From assembly GCA_050291935.1 (NCBI GenBank), contig JBNKKR010000002.1, positions 95,618 through 159,617 on the forward strand: a stretch of 64,000 nucleotides of DNA. Direction: 5' to 3'. Shown here one piece after another: positions 42,384 to 50,447 of this stretch. Position 1 is the stretch's first letter; the number at the start of each line of letters is the position of its first letter. The notes beneath the pieces were generated by a model. That model did no database searches and had not been told where the DNA came from. It saw nothing but the letters and a program-made list of their open reading frames with translations. Made by a program: the position numbers and the translations under genes. The stretch is from Desulfocapsa sp050291935 (GTDB taxonomy: Bacteria; Desulfobacterota; Desulfobulbia; Desulfobulbales; Desulfocapsaceae).

Positions 42384-43826
42384 ATGTCACTGGATCCCCT
42401 AGATAATCAACAACAAATCCCAGTGCCCACCATTTACGTCTCGGGGAAATGGGACAGGGAGACACTAAGCGAGCGATCCTTTACCACATCCTTTTCCATC
42501 GGCCGTGATCCATCTTCTGATATCCACATTAGCGATCCCATGGTCAGTCGGCACCACGGGAAAGTGGTACTGGAAAATGGCCGCTGGTGGATTCAGGACT
42601 GTAACAGCGCCAACCATATTTATATTGCCGGTAAACTAATTCAGCGAAAAGAGATAACTGGACAGGTCCAGGTCTTTTTGGGAAATAATGGTCCTCTTTT
42701 GCACCTGCGTGTGGATTCCCCCTCTCATTCCCGCTCAGTGGATTATTACCAGGATCGCTATTTTGGTGAGCTGGATGACGAAGAGGCTGGCGAGCATACC
42801 ATCATGGTACGAAAGGCCTTTGCCCAGGTCCAAAAAAAACAAAAAAGAAATTTTGGGACCGTTATTGGCCTACTCCTTGTCCTTGTTGTGCTGGCTGGTT
42901 CTGTTGTCTTCTACAAACAACAACAGTTGAACAAACAAAAAGAACTGGCTGAAAAAATGTTTTACTCCATGAAAGAGATGGAGATACAATTTGCAAGTGT
43001 CCTGCAAAAGGCGCGGGAAACCGGGGACAGGGACGCCATGGCCAAGGTTTCTCAGTACAAACAAAAGGCAAAGGAACTGGAAAACAGCTACAGTGACTTT
43101 GTTGACAGCCTTGGAAGTTACAGTAAGAGTAGTCCCCAGGAACAGGCAATTTTAAAAACCGCCAGGATTTTTGGGGAATGTGAACTCCTTGTCCCGGCAG
43201 AATTTACCAACGAAGTCTTGCGTTATATCAAAAAATGGCAATCCACCACTCGCCTAACCAGCGCACTCGAGCGCGCCGAAGAAAACAACTACATTGTCCC
43301 CATTGCAGGAACCCTTCACTACTACTCGCTTCCACAGCAATTTTTTTATCTCGCATTGCAGGAAAGTAATTTTAAAACCGATGCCATTGGCCCTAAGACC
43401 CGTTGGGGAATCGCCAAGGGTATGTGGCAATTTATCCCGGAAACGGGACAGCGATATGGTTTACACACGGGGCCTCTTGTGAGCACAAGAAAAGTTGATC
43501 CAGAAGATGATCGACATAACTTTGCCAAATCAACGGTTGCTGCGGCAAAGTATCTGCGTAAAATATACGACACCGATGCCCAAGCCTCGGGGCTACTGGT
43601 AATGGCATCGTACAATTGGGGAGAGAACCGGGTCATTCGGATGATCCGCGCCATGCCGAATAATCCACAAGAAAGGAACTTCTGGAAGTTTTTTAAACAG
43701 TATAAAGAAAAAATGCCCCAGCAGACCTACGATTACGTTTTTTCCATCTTTGCAGCGGCAGTAATCGGGGAAAATCCCCAACTTTTTGGTTTTACTTTTG
43801 AAAATCCGCTCCTTGCGGTACAATAG
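42384..43826 (+). CDS. FHA-transmembrane-lytic transglycosylase fusion
   Basis: 480 residues with three parts. Residues about 34-112 are an FHA domain with SIGRDPSSDIHI and VSRHHGKV (phosphothreonine-binding residues R41, S55, R56, H57). A single transmembrane helix spans about 157-177. The C-terminal part (about 310-425) is a lytic transglycosylase SLT domain with catalytic Glu327 (ALQESNF), GMWQFIPETGQRYGL and ASYNWGENRV. The topology puts FHA in the cytoplasm and the peptidoglycan-cutting domain in the periplasm. A T139 in EHTIMV near the membrane resembles the ETVI motifs found elsewhere in the locus. I infer a dedicated enzyme opening the wall for T6SS assembly under phosphorylation control. 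A secreted effector is less likely because of the helix. Confidence 0.88.
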   Translation: MSLDPLDNQQQIPVPTIYVSGKWDRETLSERSFTTSFSIGRDPSSDIHISDPMVSRHHGKVVLENGRWWIQDCNSANHIYIAGKLIQRKEITGQVQVFLGNNGPLLHLRVDSPSHSRSVDYYQDRYFGELDDEEAGEHTIMVRKAFAQVQKKQKRNFGTVIGLLLVLVVLAGSVVFYKQQQLNKQKELAEKMFYSMKEMEIQFASVLQKARETGDRDAMAKVSQYKQKAKELENSYSDFVDSLGSYSKSSPQEQAILKTARIFGECELLVPAEFTNEVLRYIKKWQSTTRLTSALERAEENNYIVPIAGTLHYYSLPQQFFYLALQESNFKTDAIGPKTRWGIAKGMWQFIPETGQRYGLHTGPLVSTRKVDPEDDRHNFAKSTVAAAKYLRKIYDTDAQASGLLVMASYNWGENRVIRMIRAMPNNPQERNFWKFFKQYKEKMPQQTYDYVFSIFAAAVIGENPQLFGFTFENPLLAVQ

Positions 43827-43833
43827 GGACATC

Positions 43834-44610
43834 ATGCAGAAAAAAATTTGGATAAGTGCTTTTGACCTGGCCCCGGAAACGGTACAAGGGGTAATCGGCA
43901 AACTACAGACCTTTGGACTGGCAGCCGATGGCCATTTTTTCAGCGACAACCTTGAGAAAATGGCCTGGACGGCTCCTAGAAAACAGCTATTGGAAAAGGA
44001 TGTCGCCATATGGCTGCTGCTCTGTTCGGCAAAGAGCCTGAAAAAAGAGTCTCTGCGATACGGGATAAGTATGTTGGCTCTTAGCCTGCAAGCTGTTCGA
44101 GGAGCCAATTTCCCCATTGTTATCCTGCAAGCGGATGACGAAAATATAGATTCAGCAACACTGCCCACCCCACTGGCAAACGCCAAAATTCTCCCCCTTG
44201 CCGGGGTTTACGGCGCAAAACTCGTTGCCATGGCCCACACACCGTTACAAACAAAGAACCTGGAGTATAGACTTGACGTCTATGGTATTGCAAATGTTGG
44301 CCAATGGTTTGAAATTGGCCCCCCAAACAATGATTGGCAGGGGGCTATTTTTGGGGTGAGTGATGGAGAAATTACACTTCATGCGGTGGGATCCGCTGGA
44401 CAGCTTCCTGAAAAATCGATACTCAACTATCCACAGCAGGGGCTTGAAATTACGGTTGGAGCGGATACATTTACTGCCTGGGCGGTGCAAAATGAGCTCG
44501 ATTCGGACAGTTCCTACTATTTAAAAGTTGAAGGAACACCAGGGAAAATACTCTTTTGCCCCTATTCTTCAGCAGAAGAGACAGAGGCGTATATTATATC
44601 GTTGCTATAA
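43834..44610 (+). CDS. Uncharacterised T6SS-locus protein with alpha/beta N-domain
   Basis: 258 residues from the ATG at 43834, preceded by AGGGAC; the frame extends upstream into the previous gene but that part is not likely used. I do not recognise the family. Residues 1-125 alternate strands and helices (KIWISAF, DVAIWLLLCSAKS, FPIVILQAD) in a Rossmann/flavodoxin-like or TIR-like order; the second half is beta-rich (LEYRLDVYGIANVG, EITLHAVG, LEITVGADTFTAWAV). No signal peptide or membrane helix. It sits seven bases after the FHA-transglycosylase gene, so it belongs to the same operon. Effector, immunity or assembly role cannot be told apart. Confidence 0.65.
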   Translation: MQKKIWISAFDLAPETVQGVIGKLQTFGLAADGHFFSDNLEKMAWTAPRKQLLEKDVAIWLLLCSAKSLKKESLRYGISMLALSLQAVRGANFPIVILQADDENIDSATLPTPLANAKILPLAGVYGAKLVAMAHTPLQTKNLEYRLDVYGIANVGQWFEIGPPNNDWQGAIFGVSDGEITLHAVGSAGQLPEKSILNYPQQGLEITVGADTFTAWAVQNELDSDSSYYLKVEGTPGKILFCPYSSAEETEAYIISLL

Positions 44611-44630
44611 CATAAACAAAAGGAACAACA

Positions 44631-45395
44631 ATGACCGATCTCAATATTCCCCGCACCGATTTAGATAATCAAGAGTTTTTGGAACTCCGTCAGGCAACTG
44701 CAAAAATCAGTGCTTTTTTAGGCCAACGCCTCAAAGATCATCTCACCACCCTGCGTCCCCTTTTTATCCCCCGCAAGTTGCTTGGAACCTATATCACAAG
44801 TGCATCCCAACAGGAAATAAATGGATCGGACAAGGCCTTTGCAGAACTGCAGGAACGTTTCAGCGCCATTTGCGAAACGCCCTTCCAGCTCCCCAAAAGA
44901 CTCCAGGCACCGCTACCTGCCATGTCCAATGTCCTGGAATGTACTCCTTTGCAATACAACCTTACTCTGGAAGATAACGGGGAAAAAATCAGTATTACCT
45001 CACCCACCCGCTTTCTCGTCTCCTACCAAAGCGAATGCTCCCTTGAGCTTTTGCGGGATATGATACAGGGGAAAAAGGCAAGACAGGCGGATGAAATGCG
45101 TCAGGCTCTGATCTGCCATCTCAGTCTGGTTCTGCTTTTAGAACACTTCCCCGCCTTGAGCAAGCTGCTGGAGGAACTCCGCTATCAGGTGGAAATCTAC
45201 AAACTGCCGGATCTTGGCGAACTCCCGGTACTGATGATCACCGTTCCCCTTGCGACCTTTTTACCACCCGACACATTTATCACCGAAGTAACACAACTTT
45301 CAGGCATCCCTGCCTTTCAGGAGATTATCGCCAGGGATGGAGTAACAAGTATGCCGGATCACCTTAAGGAAGAACTGCTAGCCATCGCCCAATAG
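44631..45395 (+). CDS. Uncharacterised T6SS-locus protein
   Basis: 254 residues, no recognisable domain. It is soluble-looking with mixed helices, and a moderately hydrophobic stretch near 155-170 (ICHLSLVLLLEHFPAL) that is part of a helix rather than a clear membrane segment. RBS AAGGAACAAC precedes the ATG, 20 bases after the preceding gene. It is the last gene of the long plus-strand T6SS operon; the next gene is on the other strand. The start IPRKLLGTYITSASQQEI block near residue 46 is the most motif-like region for a family search. Confidence 0.6.
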   Translation: MTDLNIPRTDLDNQEFLELRQATAKISAFLGQRLKDHLTTLRPLFIPRKLLGTYITSASQQEINGSDKAFAELQERFSAICETPFQLPKRLQAPLPAMSNVLECTPLQYNLTLEDNGEKISITSPTRFLVSYQSECSLELLRDMIQGKKARQADEMRQALICHLSLVLLLEHFPALSKLLEELRYQVEIYKLPDLGELPVLMITVPLATFLPPDTFITEVTQLSGIPAFQEIIARDGVTSMPDHLKEELLAIAQ

Positions 45396-45457
45396 CCATT
45401 TCTCCCTTCCCATTATTGTCGCAACATGTAATAGAATGTAGGTAGATGGGGCAAACA

Positions 45458-46018
45458 TCACTTCCTGTCTTTATAGATCAGTACGTTTATAAAACAGGCC
45501 TTCTCCCTGCATTCGTTATTAAATTCATGTGCAGCACTTCCATCAAAACGCAGTCCATCGCCTGTGTTTAATCCTAGCTCAGATTCTCCTATTGTAACCC
45601 CCAAGCTGCCTTCAGTTATAAAAATATATTCATCCACACCACTTCTATGCCCGGAGTTTGAGAGACTGGAATGCGGCGCAATCTCCACCCTGTGCACCTC
45701 CATGCTATGGGGATCATAATATGGAAACAGGTTGTATATGCTGAAGCGATGATCTTTGTTAATCAGCGTTGATTCCCCGGCACGCACGAGATAAAAATCA
45801 TTTACCTTTTCAGCTTCTATAAGCCTTGAGAGGGGGATCCTCAATCCTTCGGCAATCTTCCATAAAATCAGTATCGAAGGATTTGCACTCCCTCTCTCAA
45901 TCTCACCAAGCATGCTTTTACTTACTCCTGATCGTTCTGAAAGCCCTTCAAGAGTAAATCCTTCAGCCTTACGTATCTTTTTCAGATTTGTCGAAATACA
46001 TATATTTATATCTTCCAT
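45458..46018 (-). CDS. XRE-family HTH regulator with cupin domain
   Basis: 186 residues from the ATG at 46018, which has AGGAGGG eight bases upstream (an ATG at 46039 lacks this). Residues about 7-62 are an XRE helix-turn-helix (TLEGLSERSGVSKSMLGEIERG), and residues about 108-180 a cupin barrel (HRSGVDEYIFITEGSLGV). Proteins of this build usually repress nearby metabolic genes in response to a small ligand. It is divergent from the cupin and PhzF-like genes (93-base gap), its likely targets. Confidence 0.9.
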   Translation of the reverse strand: MEDINICISTNLKKIRKAEGFTLEGLSERSGVSKSMLGEIERGSANPSILILWKIAEGLRIPLSRLIEAEKVNDFYLVRAGESTLINKDHRFSIYNLFPYYDPHSMEVHRVEIAPHSSLSNSGHRSGVDEYIFITEGSLGVTIGESELGLNTGDGLRFDGSAAHEFNNECREKACFINVLIYKDRK

Positions 46019-46111
46019 GGTCCCTCCTGAACCATACAATACAATATATTGACAAAAAATCCATTATCGTATAAATCCAGAATACAGGAAATTTTTCCAT
46101 TATATTAAACA

Positions 46112-46501
46112 ATGGCGACTGACGTGAAAAAACAAAATATTTATGCATCTTTTGGTTTACTGGAACAGGACGAACAATCAGATATACAATTGAAAAAGCT
46201 GATAAGCGGCGACACATCCCTTTTTATTGCGGAACTAAAGGCAGGTAAAATCCTCCGGGCACATTACCATAACGAAGGTTCTGAAATATATCATGTTCTG
46301 TCCGGCAAAGGGAAAATGGAGACTGGCCTTCTGTCCGGTGCTGACGTAGCTTGGAAAACTGAATGCGAAATTCTTCCCGGTGATGTTTTTGTAATAGAGC
46401 AAAAAACTGTCCACCGTCTTTCAAGCAGCGAAGAAGAAAACCTAAGACTGATATTTATCACCCCACCCTCTCACCTTGAACAGGACAGAATATTTATATA
46501 A
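46112..46501 (+). CDS. Single-domain cupin protein
   Basis: 129 residues with a cupin core: metal-site pattern HYHNEGSEIYHVLSGKG (HxH, then E and a final H) and the second motif GDVFVIEQKTVHRLS. Such small cupins are metal-dependent isomerases, dioxygenases or binding proteins; the substrate is unknown. It is 11 bases before the PhzF-like gene and divergent from the XRE-cupin regulator, which suggests a three-gene cassette with a common small-molecule substrate. Confidence 0.85.
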   Translation: MATDVKKQNIYASFGLLEQDEQSDIQLKKLISGDTSLFIAELKAGKILRAHYHNEGSEIYHVLSGKGKMETGLLSGADVAWKTECEILPGDVFVIEQKTVHRLSSSEEENLRLIFITPPSHLEQDRIFI

Positions 46502-46512
46502 CGGAGAAGATC

Positions 46513-47427
46513 ATGAAAACCGTTCCATTTAAAAAAATAGACGCATTCACCGACGGGACATCACCCGGCAACCCTGCCGGATACGTACTGCTTGATGACA
46601 CAGTGATGACAGTACAAGAAATGCAGAGACTGGCCCGCGAGCTGAAGGGCTATGTTAACGAGGTCGGTTATGTCAAAAGATCAAAAGACGCTTTTAGCCT
46701 AAGGTTTTATTCTTCTGAATGTGAAGTCGCATTCTGTGGTCATGCCACCATCGCCATCATGTATGACCTATTAAAGAATAACCGTGAGCTCACAGAGCAA
46801 AAGGAAGTTTTTATAGACGTATCCGCAGGCCGCTTATCTGTGTTCAACCACATAGCGGAAGAGGACGCAGTATACATAATGGCACCGGAACCTGTATATC
46901 ACGAACATAGCTTAACAGTTGATACAATCGCTGATGCGCTGCAAACGAGTGTTTCTGACCTAGATACCTCACGTCCGGTCAAGCTGATTGACGGCGGCCT
47001 CAAAACGCTTCTGGTGCCAATAAAAACCCTACCCGTCTGTACAGCTATTCTCCCTGACCAGGAACAATTACGGCTATTCTGTCTTGCAAACGAAATAGAT
47101 ATTATCCATCTATCCACAGGGGAAACAAGTGCGGCAGGAAGCAGTTACCGAACACGTGTTTTCGCCCCGAAATACGGCTATCTGGAAGATCCGGCCACGG
47201 GCTCAGGCAATGCCGCTTTTGGGTATTACCTGATCAGCCAAAAGCTATGGAATGGTGATATAACAGTAGAGCAAGGGCCTGATATAAATAACCCGAACCT
47301 GATAAAACTTAAAAAAAGTACCAGTAACGGGAAGACAAATATCTTATTTGGCGGAAAAGGGACAACAAGGGTAAGCGGAGACTATTTCCTGCACAGCTCA
47401 AACAAAACTGATGCCCTGGCGGGATAA
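46513..47427 (+). CDS. PhzF-family isomerase/epimerase
   Basis: 304 residues, PhzF/DapF-like fold: KIDAFTDGTSPGNPAGYVLL start, Glu50 in VNEVGYV (position of the catalytic Glu in PhzF), RFYSSECEVAFCGHATIA, and the signature DPATGSGNAAFGYYL. Family members catalyse proton shifts on small acids. No other phenazine genes are present, so it is not evidence for phenazine synthesis. RBS GGAGAAG precedes the ATG. Its last 30 bases overlap the end of the convergent FHA gene. The cassette it belongs to interrupts the T6SS locus and may be a later insertion. Confidence 0.9.
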   Translation: MKTVPFKKIDAFTDGTSPGNPAGYVLLDDTVMTVQEMQRLARELKGYVNEVGYVKRSKDAFSLRFYSSECEVAFCGHATIAIMYDLLKNNRELTEQKEVFIDVSAGRLSVFNHIAEEDAVYIMAPEPVYHEHSLTVDTIADALQTSVSDLDTSRPVKLIDGGLKTLLVPIKTLPVCTAILPDQEQLRLFCLANEIDIIHLSTGETSAAGSSYRTRVFAPKYGYLEDPATGSGNAAFGYYLISQKLWNGDITVEQGPDINNPNLIKLKKSTSNGKTNILFGGKGTTRVSGDYFLHSSNKTDALAG

Positions 47428-48411
47428 GAAATACCAGGCTGCAGCGATGGCAGCGCCCCCGGCAACAAGGAGCAATAGCCAGAAAAAACCCTTGCTTGCA
47501 CCTTTCCGGGAGCTTTCCGGCCTATCCACGTGCTGCCGTTTACTCTGTTTCGTTGAAAGAGAAGGTGACTGTTTCTGTTCAATTTCAGCAAGCCGCCCTT
47601 CACCAAGAAAACGAAACTTGGGCCCCTTTACCGAAAGGGCCAGGGAACAATCGGCAATCAACTCTGCTTCCCCGCTTACGGGACGTTCATTTACCAGCAA
47701 CAATCCTCGCCCGGTGAGGTCCTTTACCCAATAGGAACCATCACGAAAAAAAATCTGGGCATGTTGGGGGAGTAGGTCAGGGTGCTGCAAAACACAATCA
47801 CTCTCACTCCCTGAACCGATACTTATGGGGAGCTGCTTGTAAGAAGTAAGGGTTGCCCCATACTGGATTACAAAGCTTTTATTAACAGGCGCTGGGGGGA
47901 TATCCGGAGAAGGTTCCGGTATGACCTGGGGGATCGGTTCTGGTTTTGAGGGAGAAGGCTGTACCGGTTGAGGGGTTTTCTGTATTTTTGGTACGGATTG
48001 TTGCTTTACAGGAGTAGATGCTACTTTTATCACCTCTTCTACCTGCACCTTTTTTTGTACTGCGGCAAGGGCAGCCTCATCACCCGGCTCAAGCTCTGCA
48101 CTTAAAAAGCTGACTTTGGGTCCTCCCTCACCACCAATAATCAGGACATCACCGTCTTTAAGAAAGACCTCCTTCTGTGGCCGACCATTGACCAACGTAC
48201 CGTTGGAACTGTGATCAATAAACTTAAAGCGTTGTCCCTCACGCTGTATCTCAGCATGCATGCGAGAAATGGTTTCACATTCCTTTGGAAAAACAAGCTG
48301 GCAATCGGGATGTCTTCCGATTGCAACAACCGGTTGCAAATAGTCTTGAATTTCCCCTTTAAACGGCCCATCCAAATGAACCAGCTGTACCTTACGCGCT
48401 CTGTTTTCCAT
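47398..48411 (-). CDS. Double-FHA protein with C-terminal membrane anchor
   Basis: 337 residues. FHA1 (about 27-105) has the full binding set: IGRHPDCQLVF, ISRMHAEI and SSNGTLVNG. A Pro/Gln-rich linker (about 145-175) leads to a second, degenerate FHA fold (about 188-275), with IGSGSESDCVL and LLPQHAQIFF but lacking the usual NGT. A transmembrane helix at about 308-329 is near the C-terminus. Both FHA domains would be cytoplasmic. It faces away from the PP2C-protease-kinase operon and probably reads the phosphothreonines made by that kinase. It is the only minus-strand signalling gene in this part. Confidence 0.88.
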   Translation of the reverse strand: MENRARKVQLVHLDGPFKGEIQDYLQPVVAIGRHPDCQLVFPKECETISRMHAEIQREGQRFKFIDHSSNGTLVNGRPQKEVFLKDGDVLIIGGEGGPKVSFLSAELEPGDEAALAAVQKKVQVEEVIKVASTPVKQQSVPKIQKTPQPVQPSPSKPEPIPQVIPEPSPDIPPAPVNKSFVIQYGATLTSYKQLPISIGSGSESDCVLQHPDLLPQHAQIFFRDGSYWVKDLTGRGLLLVNERPVSGEAELIADCSLALSVKGPKFRFLGEGRLAEIEQKQSPSLSTKQSKRQHVDRPESSRKGASKGFFWLLLLVAGGAAIAAAWYFLSRQGISFV

Positions 48412-48768
48412 TACTTCCCATCGTCAGTAAAAGCCACTCCATCATTTATCATTGCACGACAATCTTAATGAAAAGGATCTATTTAGGAAAGAATAAAAAA
48501 CATGGCGAACATAGAACAAGAGATTGTTCCTTTGCAAACAGCCTTGGCTTAACACAATGTACTACTGATGCAAAAACCGTTAAAAGGGACTTTTTTCACT
48601 TAATCAACAAACCCTTTGGCTACCCGCTTTCTCCATCATAGCAAAATCATATTGATTTTAAAGCTTTTTTTTAATAGAATTAGGGGTTGAGGTGCTACGG
48701 TTTCCACTTCACTTTCAAGAACAGCATATCACCATTATCCCACTCTTTTTTAAAGAGGAGCCGGCGCA
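48412..48768. other. Divergent intergenic region FHA gene / PP2C gene
   Basis: 357 bases with promoters expected in both directions. The promoter at 48652-48680 faces the phosphatase gene. I see no small gene or strong hairpin; the A/T-rich stretches contain only short shadow frames. Confidence 0.5.
48652..48680 (+). promoter_or_regulatory. Sigma-70-like promoter for the phosphatase-protease-kinase operon
   Basis: TTGATT (48652-48657), exactly 17 bases, then TAGAAT (48675-48680). The ATG is 88 bases downstream and is preceded by AGAGGAG. Confidence 0.55.
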
Positions 48769-49509
48769 ATGCAGACAAATTACACCCTATCGGCCAGTGG
48801 AGCAACAGATCCTGGCCTGCGCCGCACAAATAATGAAGATACCTTTGTTGTCGACCCGGACTGCGGCTTTTTTTTAGTGGCTGATGGGATGGGAGGTGCA
48901 GCTGCCGGTGAAGTGGCAAGTCAGCACTTTAAAGAGAGCGCAACCAGGCGCATCTTTTCCGGGCAAGAACGATCCGAGGCCGAAGCAAGTAGTCTAGTCA
49001 AACAAACCTTTTTAGAAGCAAATAGTGCCATTATAGAGCATGCCAGACAACATCCTGATCATAGTGGCCTTGGATGCACTGCGGAGCTTATTCTGTTTCA
49101 TAACAAAGGATTTGTCCTGGGCCATATCGGTGACAGCAGGACCTACCGACTGAAAAACGGGCAACTTAAACGCTTAACCAAAGATCATTCCCTGGTCCAG
49201 GATCAACTGGACCAAGGTATAATTAATGAAGAAGACGCCAGGACCCACCGTCTACGCAATGTGATTCATAAGGCGGTGGGAATAGAAGAGCAGCTTGAAA
49301 TTGATCTGGTTCGGGGCCGCTGCTTTGCCGGAGATATTTTTCTTCTTTGCTCCGATGGACTAAGTGATATGGTGGGAGACCGGCTCCTTGAGGCGGCCAT
49401 CAAAGAGCCGGATCCACTACAACAACGTGTGCAACACCTTATCACCTTGGCAAAAGAAGGTGGCGGACGTGACAATATCACCGCTGTATTGATTGAGGTT
49501 GGCCCATGA
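48769..49509 (+). CDS. PP2C-family Ser/Thr phosphatase (PppA/Stp type)
   Basis: 246 residues, a complete stand-alone PP2C domain: TDPGLRRTNNED near 13-24, the metal-binding VADGMGGAAAGE (D39), LGHIGDSRTYR, LCSDGLSD and the final GGRDNITAVL. It should remove phosphate from threonines in the cytoplasm. In T6SS loci such phosphatases (PppA) switch the system off by dephosphorylating the FHA protein. It overlaps the protease gene by four bases (ATGA), and the protease overlaps the kinase the same way. Confidence 0.93.
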   Translation: MQTNYTLSASGATDPGLRRTNNEDTFVVDPDCGFFLVADGMGGAAAGEVASQHFKESATRRIFSGQERSEAEASSLVKQTFLEANSAIIEHARQHPDHSGLGCTAELILFHNKGFVLGHIGDSRTYRLKNGQLKRLTKDHSLVQDQLDQGIINEEDARTHRLRNVIHKAVGIEEQLEIDLVRGRCFAGDIFLLCSDGLSDMVGDRLLEAAIKEPDPLQQRVQHLITLAKEGGGRDNITAVLIEVGP

Positions 49510-50447
49510 AAAAATTTCTTTTTTCATTGATTCTTATTGGCTGTTCTCTTTTTTTTCTTCCCCTCGCGAGCGGTGCAGAAAACCTTGGAAAACTTGCCCT
49601 TACCATGCCAGCAAGCAAGCAGGCCGTCATCCATTGGCTTGCTGATCATGGTTACAGCTATCAAATCATCCCAGAAGCTGGGGGAAAGGTGCTGATTAAA
49701 GCCAGCAAAGACGAAGACAAACTCGAAGTTTATATCAGTCCGAGCTCTCCCCTTGCCTGCGCAATCAGCACCCACTTTTATGGTGGCCAGGAAGAAAGCG
49801 TGGACCCCTCTTTAGATCTACTCCATGATTTACAAAACAAGGATTCCAAAACACCAGCACAAACCAGTGAGCAACAGCCGGAAATTCCAGCGGCAGTCCT
49901 TGAAAAAATCGGTAGCGTTGCCTGTTTGCAGGCAAAACATCAGGGACAAGTTTTACAGTTTTCAGGGGTGTTTATTGATGACCAGGGACTAATTATAAGC
50001 ACCGCCCATGACCTTATCGAACAGGAGGAAGTGAAGATCATTTCCACTATCAATACCGAGTTTACCGGTGATATAATCAAAATCGATTTTGAGCGGGATC
50101 TTGCGCTTATCAAGCTGCAAAGTGGCAAGGAAGAGGTCGTTGACTTGCAGGCGGGACGCAACCTCCTTGGTATGGGGGAAAAGGTCTACTCCATCGGTTG
50201 CCCCATCGGGCTTCGAGGAACAATCAGTTCGGGCTATATCAACGGCCCTCCCCGCATGGTCAACAATCTTGCCCTGTGGCAGGCCAGTATGGAAATACAA
50301 CCAGGCAGTAGCGGCAGCCCGGTCTTTGACGCAAATGGAGCCCTGGTCGCTCTTGTTAAAGGGCGACACCGGGTGGCGGAAGAAATTGCCTTTTTGATTC
50401 CCTTAGAAGAAATTATTGATTTTCTCAGCGAAGAGTCCACACCATGA
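49506..50447 (+). CDS. Secreted trypsin-like serine protease
   Basis: 313 residues. A signal peptide (about 1-23, cleavage near LASGA-EN) is followed by an unrecognised ~110-residue domain and a trypsin-like S1C fold (about 135-305). The catalytic triad is complete: H168 in STAHDL, D198 in FERDLALIKL, and S269 in QPGSSGSPVF. No PDZ domain, so it is not DegP. It lies between phosphatase and kinase with start-stop overlaps on both sides, which points to a shared task, perhaps sensing or processing an envelope signal for the kinase. The N-terminal domain may be the sensor. Confidence 0.88.
   Translation: MKKFLFSLILIGCSLFFLPLASGAENLGKLALTMPASKQAVIHWLADHGYSYQIIPEAGGKVLIKASKDEDKLEVYISPSSPLACAISTHFYGGQEESVDPSLDLLHDLQNKDSKTPAQTSEQQPEIPAAVLEKIGSVACLQAKHQGQVLQFSGVFIDDQGLIISTAHDLIEQEEVKIISTINTEFTGDIIKIDFERDLALIKLQSGKEEVVDLQAGRNLLGMGEKVYSIGCPIGLRGTISSGYINGPPRMVNNLALWQASMEIQPGSSGSPVFDANGALVALVKGRHRVAEEIAFLIPLEEIIDFLSEESTP

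Noticed and set aside
46513..47427. Phenazine biosynthesis locus
   Set aside because: Only a PhzF-type protein is present; the family is broad and no other phz gene is visible.
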